In this document: piece after piece, positions 1 to 5,932 of the stretch
Position numbering within the stretch: the first letter of the stretch is position 1
Layout: each line of letters begins with the position of its first letter
NCBI GenBank assembly: GCA_017412325.1
Contig: JAFPYE010000188.1
Location: 1 to 5,932, forward strand
Reading direction: 5' to 3'
DNA: 5,932 nt
From: Kiritimatiellia bacterium
GTDB taxonomy: Bacteria > Verrucomicrobiota > Kiritimatiellia > RFP12 > UBA1067
Made by a program: the position numbers and the translations under genes
The notes under the pieces: generated by a model
The model's database searches: none
Told to the model about the DNA's origin: nothing
The model's input: only the letters and a program-made list of their open reading frames with translations

Positions 1-1004
1 GCCGAACGATTCGCCGGCCGCGGCCGCACCTTCGCCTTGTAGAGCCCCTTCGACTCCAGCTTTTCGCCGTCCATCATCAGCCGCCCCTTCGCGAACTGGC
101 CCCAGAAGGTGTCCTCGCCGAGCGCGACCGCCTCCTTCAGCAGCTTTTTCTCCCCCGACGACAGCGGGCTGCCGGACTTCCCGGTGAGGGCGTATTCCAT
201 CACCTTGACGCACTGCTTCTGGTTCGCGGTGAAGTGCGCGTCGGAAATTGCCTTGTACTTGTTGACGAGCGCCTGCGGCGAGCCCGACCCCTCCTTCGCG
301 GCCGTCACCTGATCGACCAGCCGGACGGTCTCGTGCTCGTTCATCCGGAAATGCGCAAGCCAGCCGTACTTGTCGCCCGCATCGAGCTTGACGAGCTCGT
401 CCCACTCCTTGCGCCAGCCGTGCGCGCCCTCCGTCAGCTCCTTGAAGTGGAACGACGTGAGCCCCTTCGACGTCATCATCTCCGCCAGGATGTCGAAGCC
501 CTGGCCATAGGCGTCCGCCGCCGCCTCGCCCTTCAGCGTCGCCGCCTTCTTGAAGAGCGCCTCCGCCTCGTCCTTGCGCTTCGTCACCTTGGCGATGGCC
601 CGGGACAGCTTCTCCACGTCCACGTTGTAGGGCACGTTTTCGATCTGCGCGAAGACCTTCATCTCCGGCGTGTAGCAGGTGATCGCCGGAAAGCGCTTCG
701 TGCGGATGAGGAGACTCTGGCAGTCCTCGTTCTTCGCCTTCGCCGCCGCCGTCAGGTTGTCCATGTCGTCGTAGGTCGCAAGGGCGTACTTCTGCGCCAC
801 CTTGCCCTTCTTGAACGCGGTGCTTTCAAAGACGCCGCGCACGGATTCGCCCGACACGCACCAGTCGCTGCCGCACTGGAGGATCAGCACGCCCTTCTTC
901 GCGCGCAGCGCCTCCGATTCCACGCTGACCGCCCCCGCCGAGCGGCAGGCGACCAGCAACGCCAGGCATCCGGCCCACGCAATCCAGCTGCGGTTGTTCA
1001 TCAT
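1..1004 (-). CDS. Secreted or lipid-anchored protein with thioredoxin-like N-terminal domain, 3' end cut by window edge
   Basis: This frame begins ATG-ATG 18 bases after the GH35 stop and stays open for 334 codons to the left edge, so the C-terminus is missing. The start is supported by a ribosome binding site and an N-terminal export signal: hydrophobic IAWAGCLALLVAC followed by SAGAVSVES. LVAC (17-20) could be a lipobox, making this a lipoprotein; cleavage after AGA near 25 is the alternative. Residues about 35-135 look thioredoxin-like: a strand GVLILQCGSDWC (38-49), then VSGESVRGVF, a strand YALATYDD (73-80), and RFPAITCY (104-111), where Pro106 would be the cis-proline. The usual CxxC is CVSG, so only the first cysteine remains and ordinary disulfide exchange is doubtful. 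The rest is charged and probably helical, with a Lys/Ala/Glu-rich stretch (RKDEAEALFKKAATLKGEAA, about 142-161), and no recognised motif. The thioredoxin call is tentative; that it is a real gene is well supported. Confidence 0.82.
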   Translation of the reverse strand, partial: MMNNRSWIAWAGCLALLVACRSAGAVSVESEALRAKKGVLILQCGSDWCVSGESVRGVFESTAFKKGKVAQKYALATYDDMDNLTAAAKAKNEDCQSLLIRTKRFPAITCYTPEMKVFAQIENVPYNVDVEKLSRAIAKVTKRKDEAEALFKKAATLKGEAAADAYGQGFDILAEMMTSKGLTSFHFKELTEGAHGWRKEWDELVKLDAGDKYGWLAHFRMNEHETVRLVDQVTAAKEGSGSPQALVNKYKAISDAHFTANQKQCVKVMEYALTGKSGSPLSSGEKKLLKEAVALGEDTFWGQFAKGRLMMDGEKLESKGLYKAKVRPRPANRS

Positions 1005-1009
1005 CCGGC

Positions 1010-1017
1010 CCACCTTT
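1010..1017 (-). promoter_or_regulatory. Ribosome binding site of the thioredoxin-like gene
   Basis: The minus strand reads AAAGGTGG between the GH35 stop and the next gene. It lies five bases before the first ATG (1004) and eight before the second (1001), so either of the two adjacent methionine codons could be used. Its presence supports a real start here. Confidence 0.6.
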
Positions 1018-1022
1018 CCCCG

Positions 1023-3398
1023 TTACTTCACCAGCTTGTCGCCGAGATAGAACCGCCACGCCTTGACGCAGCCGTTGCGGTGGTTCTGGCGCGGCGTATA
1101 GCGGAAGCCCGCGACTTCCGTCTCCGCGCCCAGGTCGACGACGAGGACGTGCGGCCCCTTCGCCTTGTCCGTGCTCCAGCGCGAATGCCAGTAGTTCGAA
1201 ATATGCCCGTCGATCATGTTCTCCGCCGAGCCGTCCTCCTTCAGCGCCTCTTCGCTGGAAACGTGGACGAACCGCCAGAGGTCGTGCGGCACGCTCGCGC
1301 CCTTCGCGTCGAGGAGCTCGAATTCGCCGATGGCCGCCACGTCGCCGCCCGCCCAGGCACTGTCCATCGCAAACGCGAACTGGCGCGCGCGGAACGTCTT
1401 GAAATCGGCCGAGCAGTCGGCGCAGCCGTCCGCCGTGTCCTTGAGCCAGATTTCCTGCGCCTGCACGCTGTCCGGGAACGTGCCCTTCGCCGTCGGCGCG
1501 GCCGGCAGGGCGAGCGGCGCGTTTTCGCGTTTCGGCGCGGCGATGAAGTCGCACTCGGGGTGCAGCTCGTCGAGGACGGGCGTTTCGACGAACGTGAGCC
1601 CCTTCGTCGGCACGTTGCCGGCGAAGTCGAAGACGACGAATTCGTTCTCGCCCGCCTTCAGCCAGCAGCCGGGCACGAACATCGTCTGGGTCGGCCCGAT
1701 GCCCCAGAAGCGGCCGAGCGGATGTCCGTTCACCCACACATGGCCCTTCTTCCACCCGCGCACCAGAAGGAAGGTGTCGGCGCACGTCGGAAAGGCGACC
1801 TTGAAGCGCTTGAAGGTGCAGGGCGTATCGAGCGCAAACGTCGCGCGCACGGCGGGCGGCGCGGGCATCCACTTCTCGACGGGGCCCTGCGCGGCCATCC
1901 ACCAGTCTTCGAGTTCGCGGCCGTCGAGCGTGACGGGCGGCAGAAGCCCCTTGTGCGCATTGTTCATGGCCGGACCAAAGTTATAGCGGCTCATGTGGGT
2001 GACGAACACGCCGAGCGCCTTCATGCCGGCCGGCACCGTGACGCCGCGCGCGGGGAAACGGCGGTCGAGGAAGCCGAGAAACGCGCCCGTGCCATCCGGC
2101 GCGAATCCGAAGACCGCCGCCTGGTCGCGGACATGGGCCGCCTTGAGCATGCCGCCCCTTCGGTCTGGCACGGTGGTGTAATACGCGGCGATGCCGTAGC
2201 CCTGGCCGAGCCGCTCCATCGCGAGCGGCTTCTTCGCCTCGACGTGCGCGTCGTCGGCGTCGTCGGGCACGACGAGTTCCGCCTCGGCGTCGCTCGTGAA
2301 CGCCATGAGCGGCAACGGCGCGGGCGGCTCGGGGAGCGCGGCGCGCTCGGCGTCCGTCATGTATTTCTTCAGGAGGTCCCGGAGCGCAAAGAACTTCGGC
2401 GTCGCCCGCCCCTGCTCGCTGATGGGCGCCTCGTAGTCGTAGCTCGACGTCTGCGGCGTGAACGGCGCGTTCATGCCCGCCCACCAGCCGAACGTCGTGC
2501 CGCCGTGCGCCATGTAGAGCGAGAACGAGCCGCCGACGGACAGCATGTAGTCGATGTCGTCGAGCATCGCCTGGGCGGGCTTGGTGTGGTGCGGCAGCCC
2601 CCACGAATCGAACCACGCGGGATAGTATTCGCCGCACATCAGCGGGCCGCGCGGCTGCACCTCGCGCAGCTTCGCAAAGCCGTCCTTCGGGTTCGAGCCG
2701 AAGTTCACGACCTTGACGACCTCGTCGATCGCGCCCTTCTTCAGCTGGTAGGCGGGATTGCACGTGAAGATCGGCACGTCGAAGCCCGCCGCGCGCAACG
2801 CGTCGTAGAGCGCGCGGATGTACGCTTCGTCATCGCCGAAGAAACCGTATTCGTTCTCGTCCTGCACCATGAGGATGGGGCCGCCGTGCGTGATCTGCAG
2901 CTCCCTCAACTCGTCGGCGACGCGCTGCAGATACGCCTTCGCGGGCTCCAGGTAGGCGGGATCGCTCGTGCGCACCTTCACCTTGTCCGCGCCCTTGTCG
3001 AGGAGCCACCAGGGAAGCCCGCCGAACTCCCACTCCGCGCAGCAGTAGGGCCCCGGCCGCAGGACGACCCACATTCCCTCCTCCTGCGCGATGCGGCAGA
3101 AGGCGGCGACGTCCTTCTCGCCCGTGAAGTCGTAGTGCCCGCGGGTCATCTCGTGGTAGTTCCAGAACATGTAGGCGCAGACGGCGTTCAAGCCCATCGC
3201 CTTGCACATCTGGATGCGGTGCCGCCAGTAGGCGCGCGGCACGCGGGCGAAGTGGATCTCGCCGCAGCGGATCTGGAACGGCTGGCCGTCCAGCAGGAAC
3301 GCATCGCGCTCCATCGACACCTCGAACGTATGCGGCGGCGCGGCAAAACCGCCGCGGAGCAGTCCCGCCACGCACAGGGCTCCAATCAAACGCTTCAT
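1023..3398 (-). CDS. Secreted GH35 beta-galactosidase with C-terminal F5/8-type module
   Basis: A glycoside hydrolase family 35 enzyme, expected to release terminal beta-galactose with retention of configuration; the natural substrate is unknown. The 791-residue product starts with a signal peptide (about 1-20, hydrophobic LIGALCVAGLL, cleavage near GGFAA). The catalytic barrel spans about 30-345. GGPILMVQDENEY (172-184) fits the GH35 signature, making Glu183 the acid/base; GEYYPAWFDSWG (256-267) supplies the likely nucleophile Glu257. Later GH35 beta domains are recognisable: VFVTHMSRYNFG (464-475), and GWKKGHVWVNGHPLGRFW with IGPTQTMFVPG (548-577). Residues about 665-791 resemble an F5/8 type C (carbohydrate-binding-like) module: ENMIDGHISNYWHSRW (726-741) and VDLGAETEVAGFRYTPR (754-770), but the protein stops after YLGDKLVK, before the module's usual last strands. 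It probably acts in the periplasm or outside the cell. No transporter or sugar regulator is visible beside it. Family firm; exact specificity uncertain. Confidence 0.95.
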   Translation of the reverse strand: MKRLIGALCVAGLLRGGFAAPPHTFEVSMERDAFLLDGQPFQIRCGEIHFARVPRAYWRHRIQMCKAMGLNAVCAYMFWNYHEMTRGHYDFTGEKDVAAFCRIAQEEGMWVVLRPGPYCCAEWEFGGLPWWLLDKGADKVKVRTSDPAYLEPAKAYLQRVADELRELQITHGGPILMVQDENEYGFFGDDEAYIRALYDALRAAGFDVPIFTCNPAYQLKKGAIDEVVKVVNFGSNPKDGFAKLREVQPRGPLMCGEYYPAWFDSWGLPHHTKPAQAMLDDIDYMLSVGGSFSLYMAHGGTTFGWWAGMNAPFTPQTSSYDYEAPISEQGRATPKFFALRDLLKKYMTDAERAALPEPPAPLPLMAFTSDAEAELVVPDDADDAHVEAKKPLAMERLGQGYGIAAYYTTVPDRRGGMLKAAHVRDQAAVFGFAPDGTGAFLGFLDRRFPARGVTVPAGMKALGVFVTHMSRYNFGPAMNNAHKGLLPPVTLDGRELEDWWMAAQGPVEKWMPAPPAVRATFALDTPCTFKRFKVAFPTCADTFLLVRGWKKGHVWVNGHPLGRFWGIGPTQTMFVPGCWLKAGENEFVVFDFAGNVPTKGLTFVETPVLDELHPECDFIAAPKRENAPLALPAAPTAKGTFPDSVQAQEIWLKDTADGCADCSADFKTFRARQFAFAMDSAWAGGDVAAIGEFELLDAKGASVPHDLWRFVHVSSEEALKEDGSAENMIDGHISNYWHSRWSTDKAKGPHVLVVDLGAETEVAGFRYTPRQNHRNGCVKAWRFYLGDKLVK

Positions 3399-3402
3399 CT
3401 CT

Positions 3403-3410
3403 CCCCCTCC
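3403..3410 (-). promoter_or_regulatory. Strong ribosome binding site of the GH35 gene
   Basis: The minus strand reads GGAGGGGG, then AGAG directly before the ATG at 3398. GGAGG is seven bases from the start, near the ideal distance, which supports this ATG and suggests efficient independent initiation within the 28-nt gap after cpaB. Confidence 0.75.
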
Positions 3411-3426
3411 CGACGCGGTTGCGCGT

Positions 3427-4239
3427 CTATTTTGAACCGAGTTTCAGCGCCTGGCGCTTCTGGTTCAAGTCCTCGATTTCGCCCCGGATCTTCTCGAAGT
3501 CGATCGTCGGCAGCTCCATTTCGCTCGACGTGTCGTTGCGGCTGCGCAAGGTGAGGACGAGCCGCCCCTTGATCTGCTCCGCGAACGCCAGCACCTCCGC
3601 CTCGCGCGGCGTCACCTCTAGCGTGACCGTCGAATAGCTGCTGCCCGAACCGAAGGTCGACTGCTGCGCTTTCGCCGTCTCCTTGCCCGTCGCCAGCACC
3701 AGCACGTTCTGGAGGATCGTGCACGTCACGAGGTCGCCGCGCTTCAGCTTGCCTTCGTCGTTCGGGAAGTTGAAGGTGCCGATCACGTCCACGTGGTCGT
3801 TCGGCTTCACCATCCCCGAGACCGACGCCGCACCGGTGACGTTGACCGACATCGCCCGCATCTGCTTCTTGACGTCCGCCGAGAGCCGGTGCGACGACGG
3901 GTTGCCGCCCTCGACGTCGCTCCAGAACAGCACCTCGCCCTTCTGGCGCATCACGAGCGTCTTGCTGCCCATCACCGAGAGGCGGTCGTCGTATTCCACC
4001 GCCTGGCCGACGAGGCCCAGCTTGGGCGCCATGCGCCGCTCGATCTCGTCGTCCGAAAGGACCGTGCCGGCCGGCACGTCCTTCTTGAACACCATCACCT
4101 CCATCGTGCCGTAGCGCCGCAGCAGCGCCTCTTTCCGCGCGGCGACCTCCGCTTCCTTCGCGGCCAGGTAGACGCGCGTCAGGACCGCCGCGAGCAGCCC
4201 GGCGACGAGACTGACGATGAGGATGATCTTGCGTTTCAT
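3427..4239 (-). CDS. cpaB: Flp pilus assembly protein CpaB/RcpC
   Basis: CpaB-family proteins are anchored in the inner membrane and reach into the periplasm, where they are thought to work with the CpaC secretin in Tad/Flp pilus or related secretion machines. The 270-residue product has an N-terminal membrane segment (about 5-23, after MKRK), a SAF domain (about 46-110, with FKKDVPAGTVLSDDEI and GEVLFWSDVE), then the RcpC/CpaB core (about 125-235). The core shows MRAMSVNVTGAASVSGMV, KPNDHVDVIGTF, LQNVLVLATG and TVTLEVTPREAEVLAFAEQI, followed by GRLVLTLRSRND, all typical of the family. A charged tail (about 247-266) may form a short coiled coil. The ATG start is fixed by the membrane segment right behind it and by a ribosome binding site in fhs; the stop is TAG. 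Usual partners (cpaA, cpaC, cpaE, cpaF, tadB/C) are absent from the window, so whether it serves a true pilus here is open. Family call firm, cellular role inferred. Confidence 0.92.
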   Translation of the reverse strand: MKRKIILIVSLVAGLLAAVLTRVYLAAKEAEVAARKEALLRRYGTMEVMVFKKDVPAGTVLSDDEIERRMAPKLGLVGQAVEYDDRLSVMGSKTLVMRQKGEVLFWSDVEGGNPSSHRLSADVKKQMRAMSVNVTGAASVSGMVKPNDHVDVIGTFNFPNDEGKLKRGDLVTCTILQNVLVLATGKETAKAQQSTFGSGSSYSTVTLEVTPREAEVLAFAEQIKGRLVLTLRSRNDTSSEMELPTIDFEKIRGEIEDLNQKRQALKLGSK

Positions 4240-4240
4240 C

Positions 4241-5932
4241 TTAGAAGAGCCCTTTCACCTTGCCGGTTTCGACATCGACGTCGATGCGGCGGTAGGCGGG
4301 CGACGCGGACGTGCCCGGCATCAGCTTGATTTCGCCCGCGACCGGCACGATCAGCCCCGCGCCCTGGTAGATGAGAACGTCCTTGACCGGCATGCGCCAG
4401 CCGCGCGGACGCCCCAGCAGCTTCGGGTCGTGCGAAAGCGAGTATTGCGTCTTCGCGATGCAGACCGGCAGCTGCGCCGTCTCGGGGTTCGCCTGGAACG
4501 CCGCGAGCTTTTCGAGCGCGAGCGGCTCGAAGTCCACGCCGTCGCCGCCGTAGACTTCCCGGACCTGCTTCTCGATGCGGTCCTTGAGCGGCTCGGCGAG
4601 ATCGCAGAGAAACGCGAAGTTGTTCGGCGCGTCGCACGCCTGGATGACCGCCTCGGCGAGCTCCAGCGCGCCCTCGCCGCCCTTCAGCCAGTGGTCGCTC
4701 ACCGCGAACGTCGCGCCCGCGCCCTCGGCGACGCGCCGCACGAGGTCGCGCTCCGCCTGCGTGTCGGTGTAGAACGCGTTGAGGCAGACGACCGGCTGCA
4801 CGCCCGCGCGGCGGATGATGTCGATGTGCGCGAGGAGGTTGTCGCAGCCCTTCTCCAGCAGCTCCAGGTTCTCGGTGGTGTAGACGGGATCGAGCGGAAG
4901 CCCGGCCTTCACCGCCGGCGCGCCGCCGTGCGCCTTGAGCGCGCGCACCGTCGCCACGAGCACCACCGCGTCCGGCTTCAGCCCCGAGCAGCGGCACTTG
5001 ATGTTCCAGAACTTCTCGAAGCCCATGTCGCTCGCGAAGCCGCTCTCCGTCACCACGTAGTCGCCGAGCGCGCAGGCGAGCCGGTCCGCGACGACCGAGT
5101 TCTGGCCGATCGCGATGTTGGCGAACGGGCCCGCGTGGACGAACATCGGCTGGCCCTCGATGGACTGCATGAGCGTCGGCTGGATCGCGTTGACCAGCAA
5201 GGCGCACATCGCGCCGTCCACTTCGAGATCGGCGGTCGTCACGGGCGCGCCCGACTTCGTGTAGGCGACGATGATCTTGGAGAGGCGCTTGCGCAGGTCC
5301 GCGAGGTCGGCGCTCATCGCGAGAATCGCCATCACTTCCGACGCGACGGTGATGTAGAAGCCCGAGTTGCACGTAAAGCCGTCGAGCTTGCCGCCGCGCC
5401 CGATCTCGATGTTGCGAAGCCCCTGCGCGCAGAAGTCCATCGCCCAGCGGAACTGGATGCGCTCCGGGTCGATGTCGAGGCGCTTGAGGCCGCGCTCGGC
5501 GAGCCACGCGTCGTCGTGGTTGCGCTCGTGCTGCATGCGCGAATTCAAGGCGACCATCGCGAGGTTGTTCGCGTTCGTGATGGCGTCGATGTCGCCCGTC
5601 AGCCCCAGCGACAGCGCCGTCAGCGGCACCACCTGCGCGAGTCCGCCGCCCGCCGCGCTGCCCTTGATGTTGAACGTCGGCCCGCCCGACGGCTGGCGCA
5701 CGCACCCGATCACCTTCTTGCCGAGCTTGCCGAGCCCTTCGACGAGGCCCAGCGTCGTCGTCGTCTTGCCCTCGCCGAGCGCAGTCGGGGTGATGGCGGT
5801 CACGTCGATGTACTTGCCGCGCCGCCCCGCGCCCACGCGCTTGAGGACCTTGGTGACGTCCACCTTGGCGAGCACCTTGCCGTAGGGCGTCCATTCGTCG
5901 TCCTGGAGGCCCAGTTCGGCGACGAGTTCGGC
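4241..5932 (-). CDS. fhs: Formate--tetrahydrofolate ligase (10-formyl-THF synthetase), 5' end cut by window edge
   Basis: This cytosolic enzyme joins formate to tetrahydrofolate using ATP, giving 10-formyl-THF for purine synthesis, one-carbon metabolism or the methyl branch of acetogenic pathways. The frame is open to the right edge, giving 563 in-window residues; the first (AELVAELGLQDDEW) align with the region about 20 residues into known family members, so the true start lies outside. A GTG at 5875 is internal, not the start. Counting from the first in-window codon, I see the nucleotide-binding loop ITPTALGEGKTTTT (about 47-60), a variant of the first signature, NIKGSAAGGGL (about 88-98, usually GIKGGAAGGGY), FVHAGPFANIAIGQNS (about 264-279), and the second signature VATVRALKAHGG (about 326-337). 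It ends in KGLF, as C1-THF synthases end in a similar GLF. The family's bacterial length is about 555-560 residues, so nothing large is missing. Its TAA is one base from the next gene's ATG. The family call is firm; the physiological pathway is not determined. Confidence 0.96.
   Translation of the reverse strand, partial: AELVAELGLQDDEWTPYGKVLAKVDVTKVLKRVGAGRRGKYIDVTAITPTALGEGKTTTTLGLVEGLGKLGKKVIGCVRQPSGGPTFNIKGSAAGGGLAQVVPLTALSLGLTGDIDAITNANNLAMVALNSRMQHERNHDDAWLAERGLKRLDIDPERIQFRWAMDFCAQGLRNIEIGRGGKLDGFTCNSGFYITVASEVMAILAMSADLADLRKRLSKIIVAYTKSGAPVTTADLEVDGAMCALLVNAIQPTLMQSIEGQPMFVHAGPFANIAIGQNSVVADRLACALGDYVVTESGFASDMGFEKFWNIKCRCSGLKPDAVVLVATVRALKAHGGAPAVKAGLPLDPVYTTENLELLEKGCDNLLAHIDIIRRAGVQPVVCLNAFYTDTQAERDLVRRVAEGAGATFAVSDHWLKGGEGALELAEAVIQACDAPNNFAFLCDLAEPLKDRIEKQVREVYGGDGVDFEPLALEKLAAFQANPETAQLPVCIAKTQYSLSHDPKLLGRPRGWRMPVKDVLIYQGAGLIVPVAGEIKLMPGTSASPAYRRIDVDVETGKVKGLF
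4250..4256 (-). promoter_or_regulatory. Ribosome binding site of cpaB, inside the fhs 3' end
   Basis: The minus strand reads GAAAGGG, ten bases before the ATG at 4239, and lies wholly within the last codons of fhs. With TAA-G-ATG spacing, cpaB translation is probably coupled to termination of fhs. The site is only a moderate match to Shine-Dalgarno; a second purine-rich stretch, AGGTG, lies further upstream at 4256-4260. Confidence 0.55.

Noticed and set aside
15..26. Perfect 12-bp palindrome CGGCCGCGGCCG
   Set aside because: It lies inside a coding frame (codons for Val-Arg-Pro-Arg-Pro-Ala). Such GC palindromes are expected by chance in this base composition, and no U-tract or second copy was seen.
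1005..1025. In-frame stop between the GH35 gene and the next gene, as a possible readthrough fusion
   Set aside because: The two genes share a frame with six codons between stop and ATG, but the second begins with its own ribosome binding site and export signal, so a fusion protein makes no structural sense.
2247..2280. Short repeated GTCGTCGGC-like units
   Set aside because: They are codons of an Asp/Ala-rich loop in the GH35 protein (PDDADDAHVEA), not a tandem repeat of any length.
234..3554. Plus-strand reading frame of 1106 codons, longer than any gene in the window
   Set aside because: It runs antisense to the GH35 gene and part of the thioredoxin-like gene, which share one frame. Its first codon positions fall opposite their GC-rich third positions, so stop codons (which start with T) rarely arise. 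The product is an Arg/His/Leu/Val-rich string with no domain, while the minus strand encodes clear families.
3793..4329. Plus-strand frame of 178 codons opposite cpaB
   Set aside because: It is Arg/His-rich, has no recognisable motif and lies antisense to a firmly identified CpaB gene, extending into the 3' end of fhs.
5873..5875. GTG at 5875 as the start of fhs
   Set aside because: The frame continues upstream to the window edge with residues (LGLQDDEWTPYGK) that match the expected N-terminal region of the family, so the start is further upstream.
4236..5894. Second long minus-strand frame of 552 codons overlapping fhs
   Set aside because: It is the shifted frame of the same DNA, with an Arg/Ala/Gly-rich composition and no domain, while the other frame carries all FTHFS motifs.

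Overview
The window is GC-rich bacterial DNA that is coding almost end to end. Four genes all lie on the minus strand and read from the right edge to the left. In transcription order they are a formate--tetrahydrofolate ligase (5' end outside the window), a CpaB/RcpC-type Flp pilus assembly protein, a secreted GH35 beta-galactosidase with a C-terminal F5/8 (discoidin-like) module, and a secreted protein with a thioredoxin-like N-terminus (3' end outside the window). No RNA gene, mobile element, CRISPR array or clear terminator was seen.

Layout: fhs occupies 4241-5932. One base separates its TAA from the ATG of cpaB (3427-4239). A 28-nt gap holding a strong purine-rich ribosome binding site leads to the GH35 gene (1023-3398). 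An 18-nt gap with another ribosome binding site leads to the last gene (1-1004). No gap has room for an ordinary promoter plus terminator, so the four genes look like one transcription unit, although their predicted jobs differ: cytosolic one-carbon metabolism, pilus/secretion assembly, extracytoplasmic glycan cleavage, and a secreted thioredoxin-fold protein. The promoter must lie upstream of position 5932, unless a promoter is hidden inside a coding region.

Organism: the sequence does not name it. Four things point loosely to a high-GC member of the Planctomycetes-Verrucomicrobia-Lentisphaerae-Kiritimatiellae group: the GC-rich third codon positions, a secreted GH35 with an F5/8 module, a GSDWC thioredoxin-like motif, and an fhs whose signature strings resemble the C1-THF-synthase form. 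This is an inference of low to moderate confidence; a deltaproteobacterium or another high-GC lineage cannot be excluded.

No clearly new system is evident. The points most worth a second look are the mixed operon-like string, the single cpaB without visible Tad partners, the unusual (possibly permuted) F5/8 module ending the GH35 enzyme, and the partial secreted protein whose thioredoxin-like site keeps only one cysteine of the usual CxxC.
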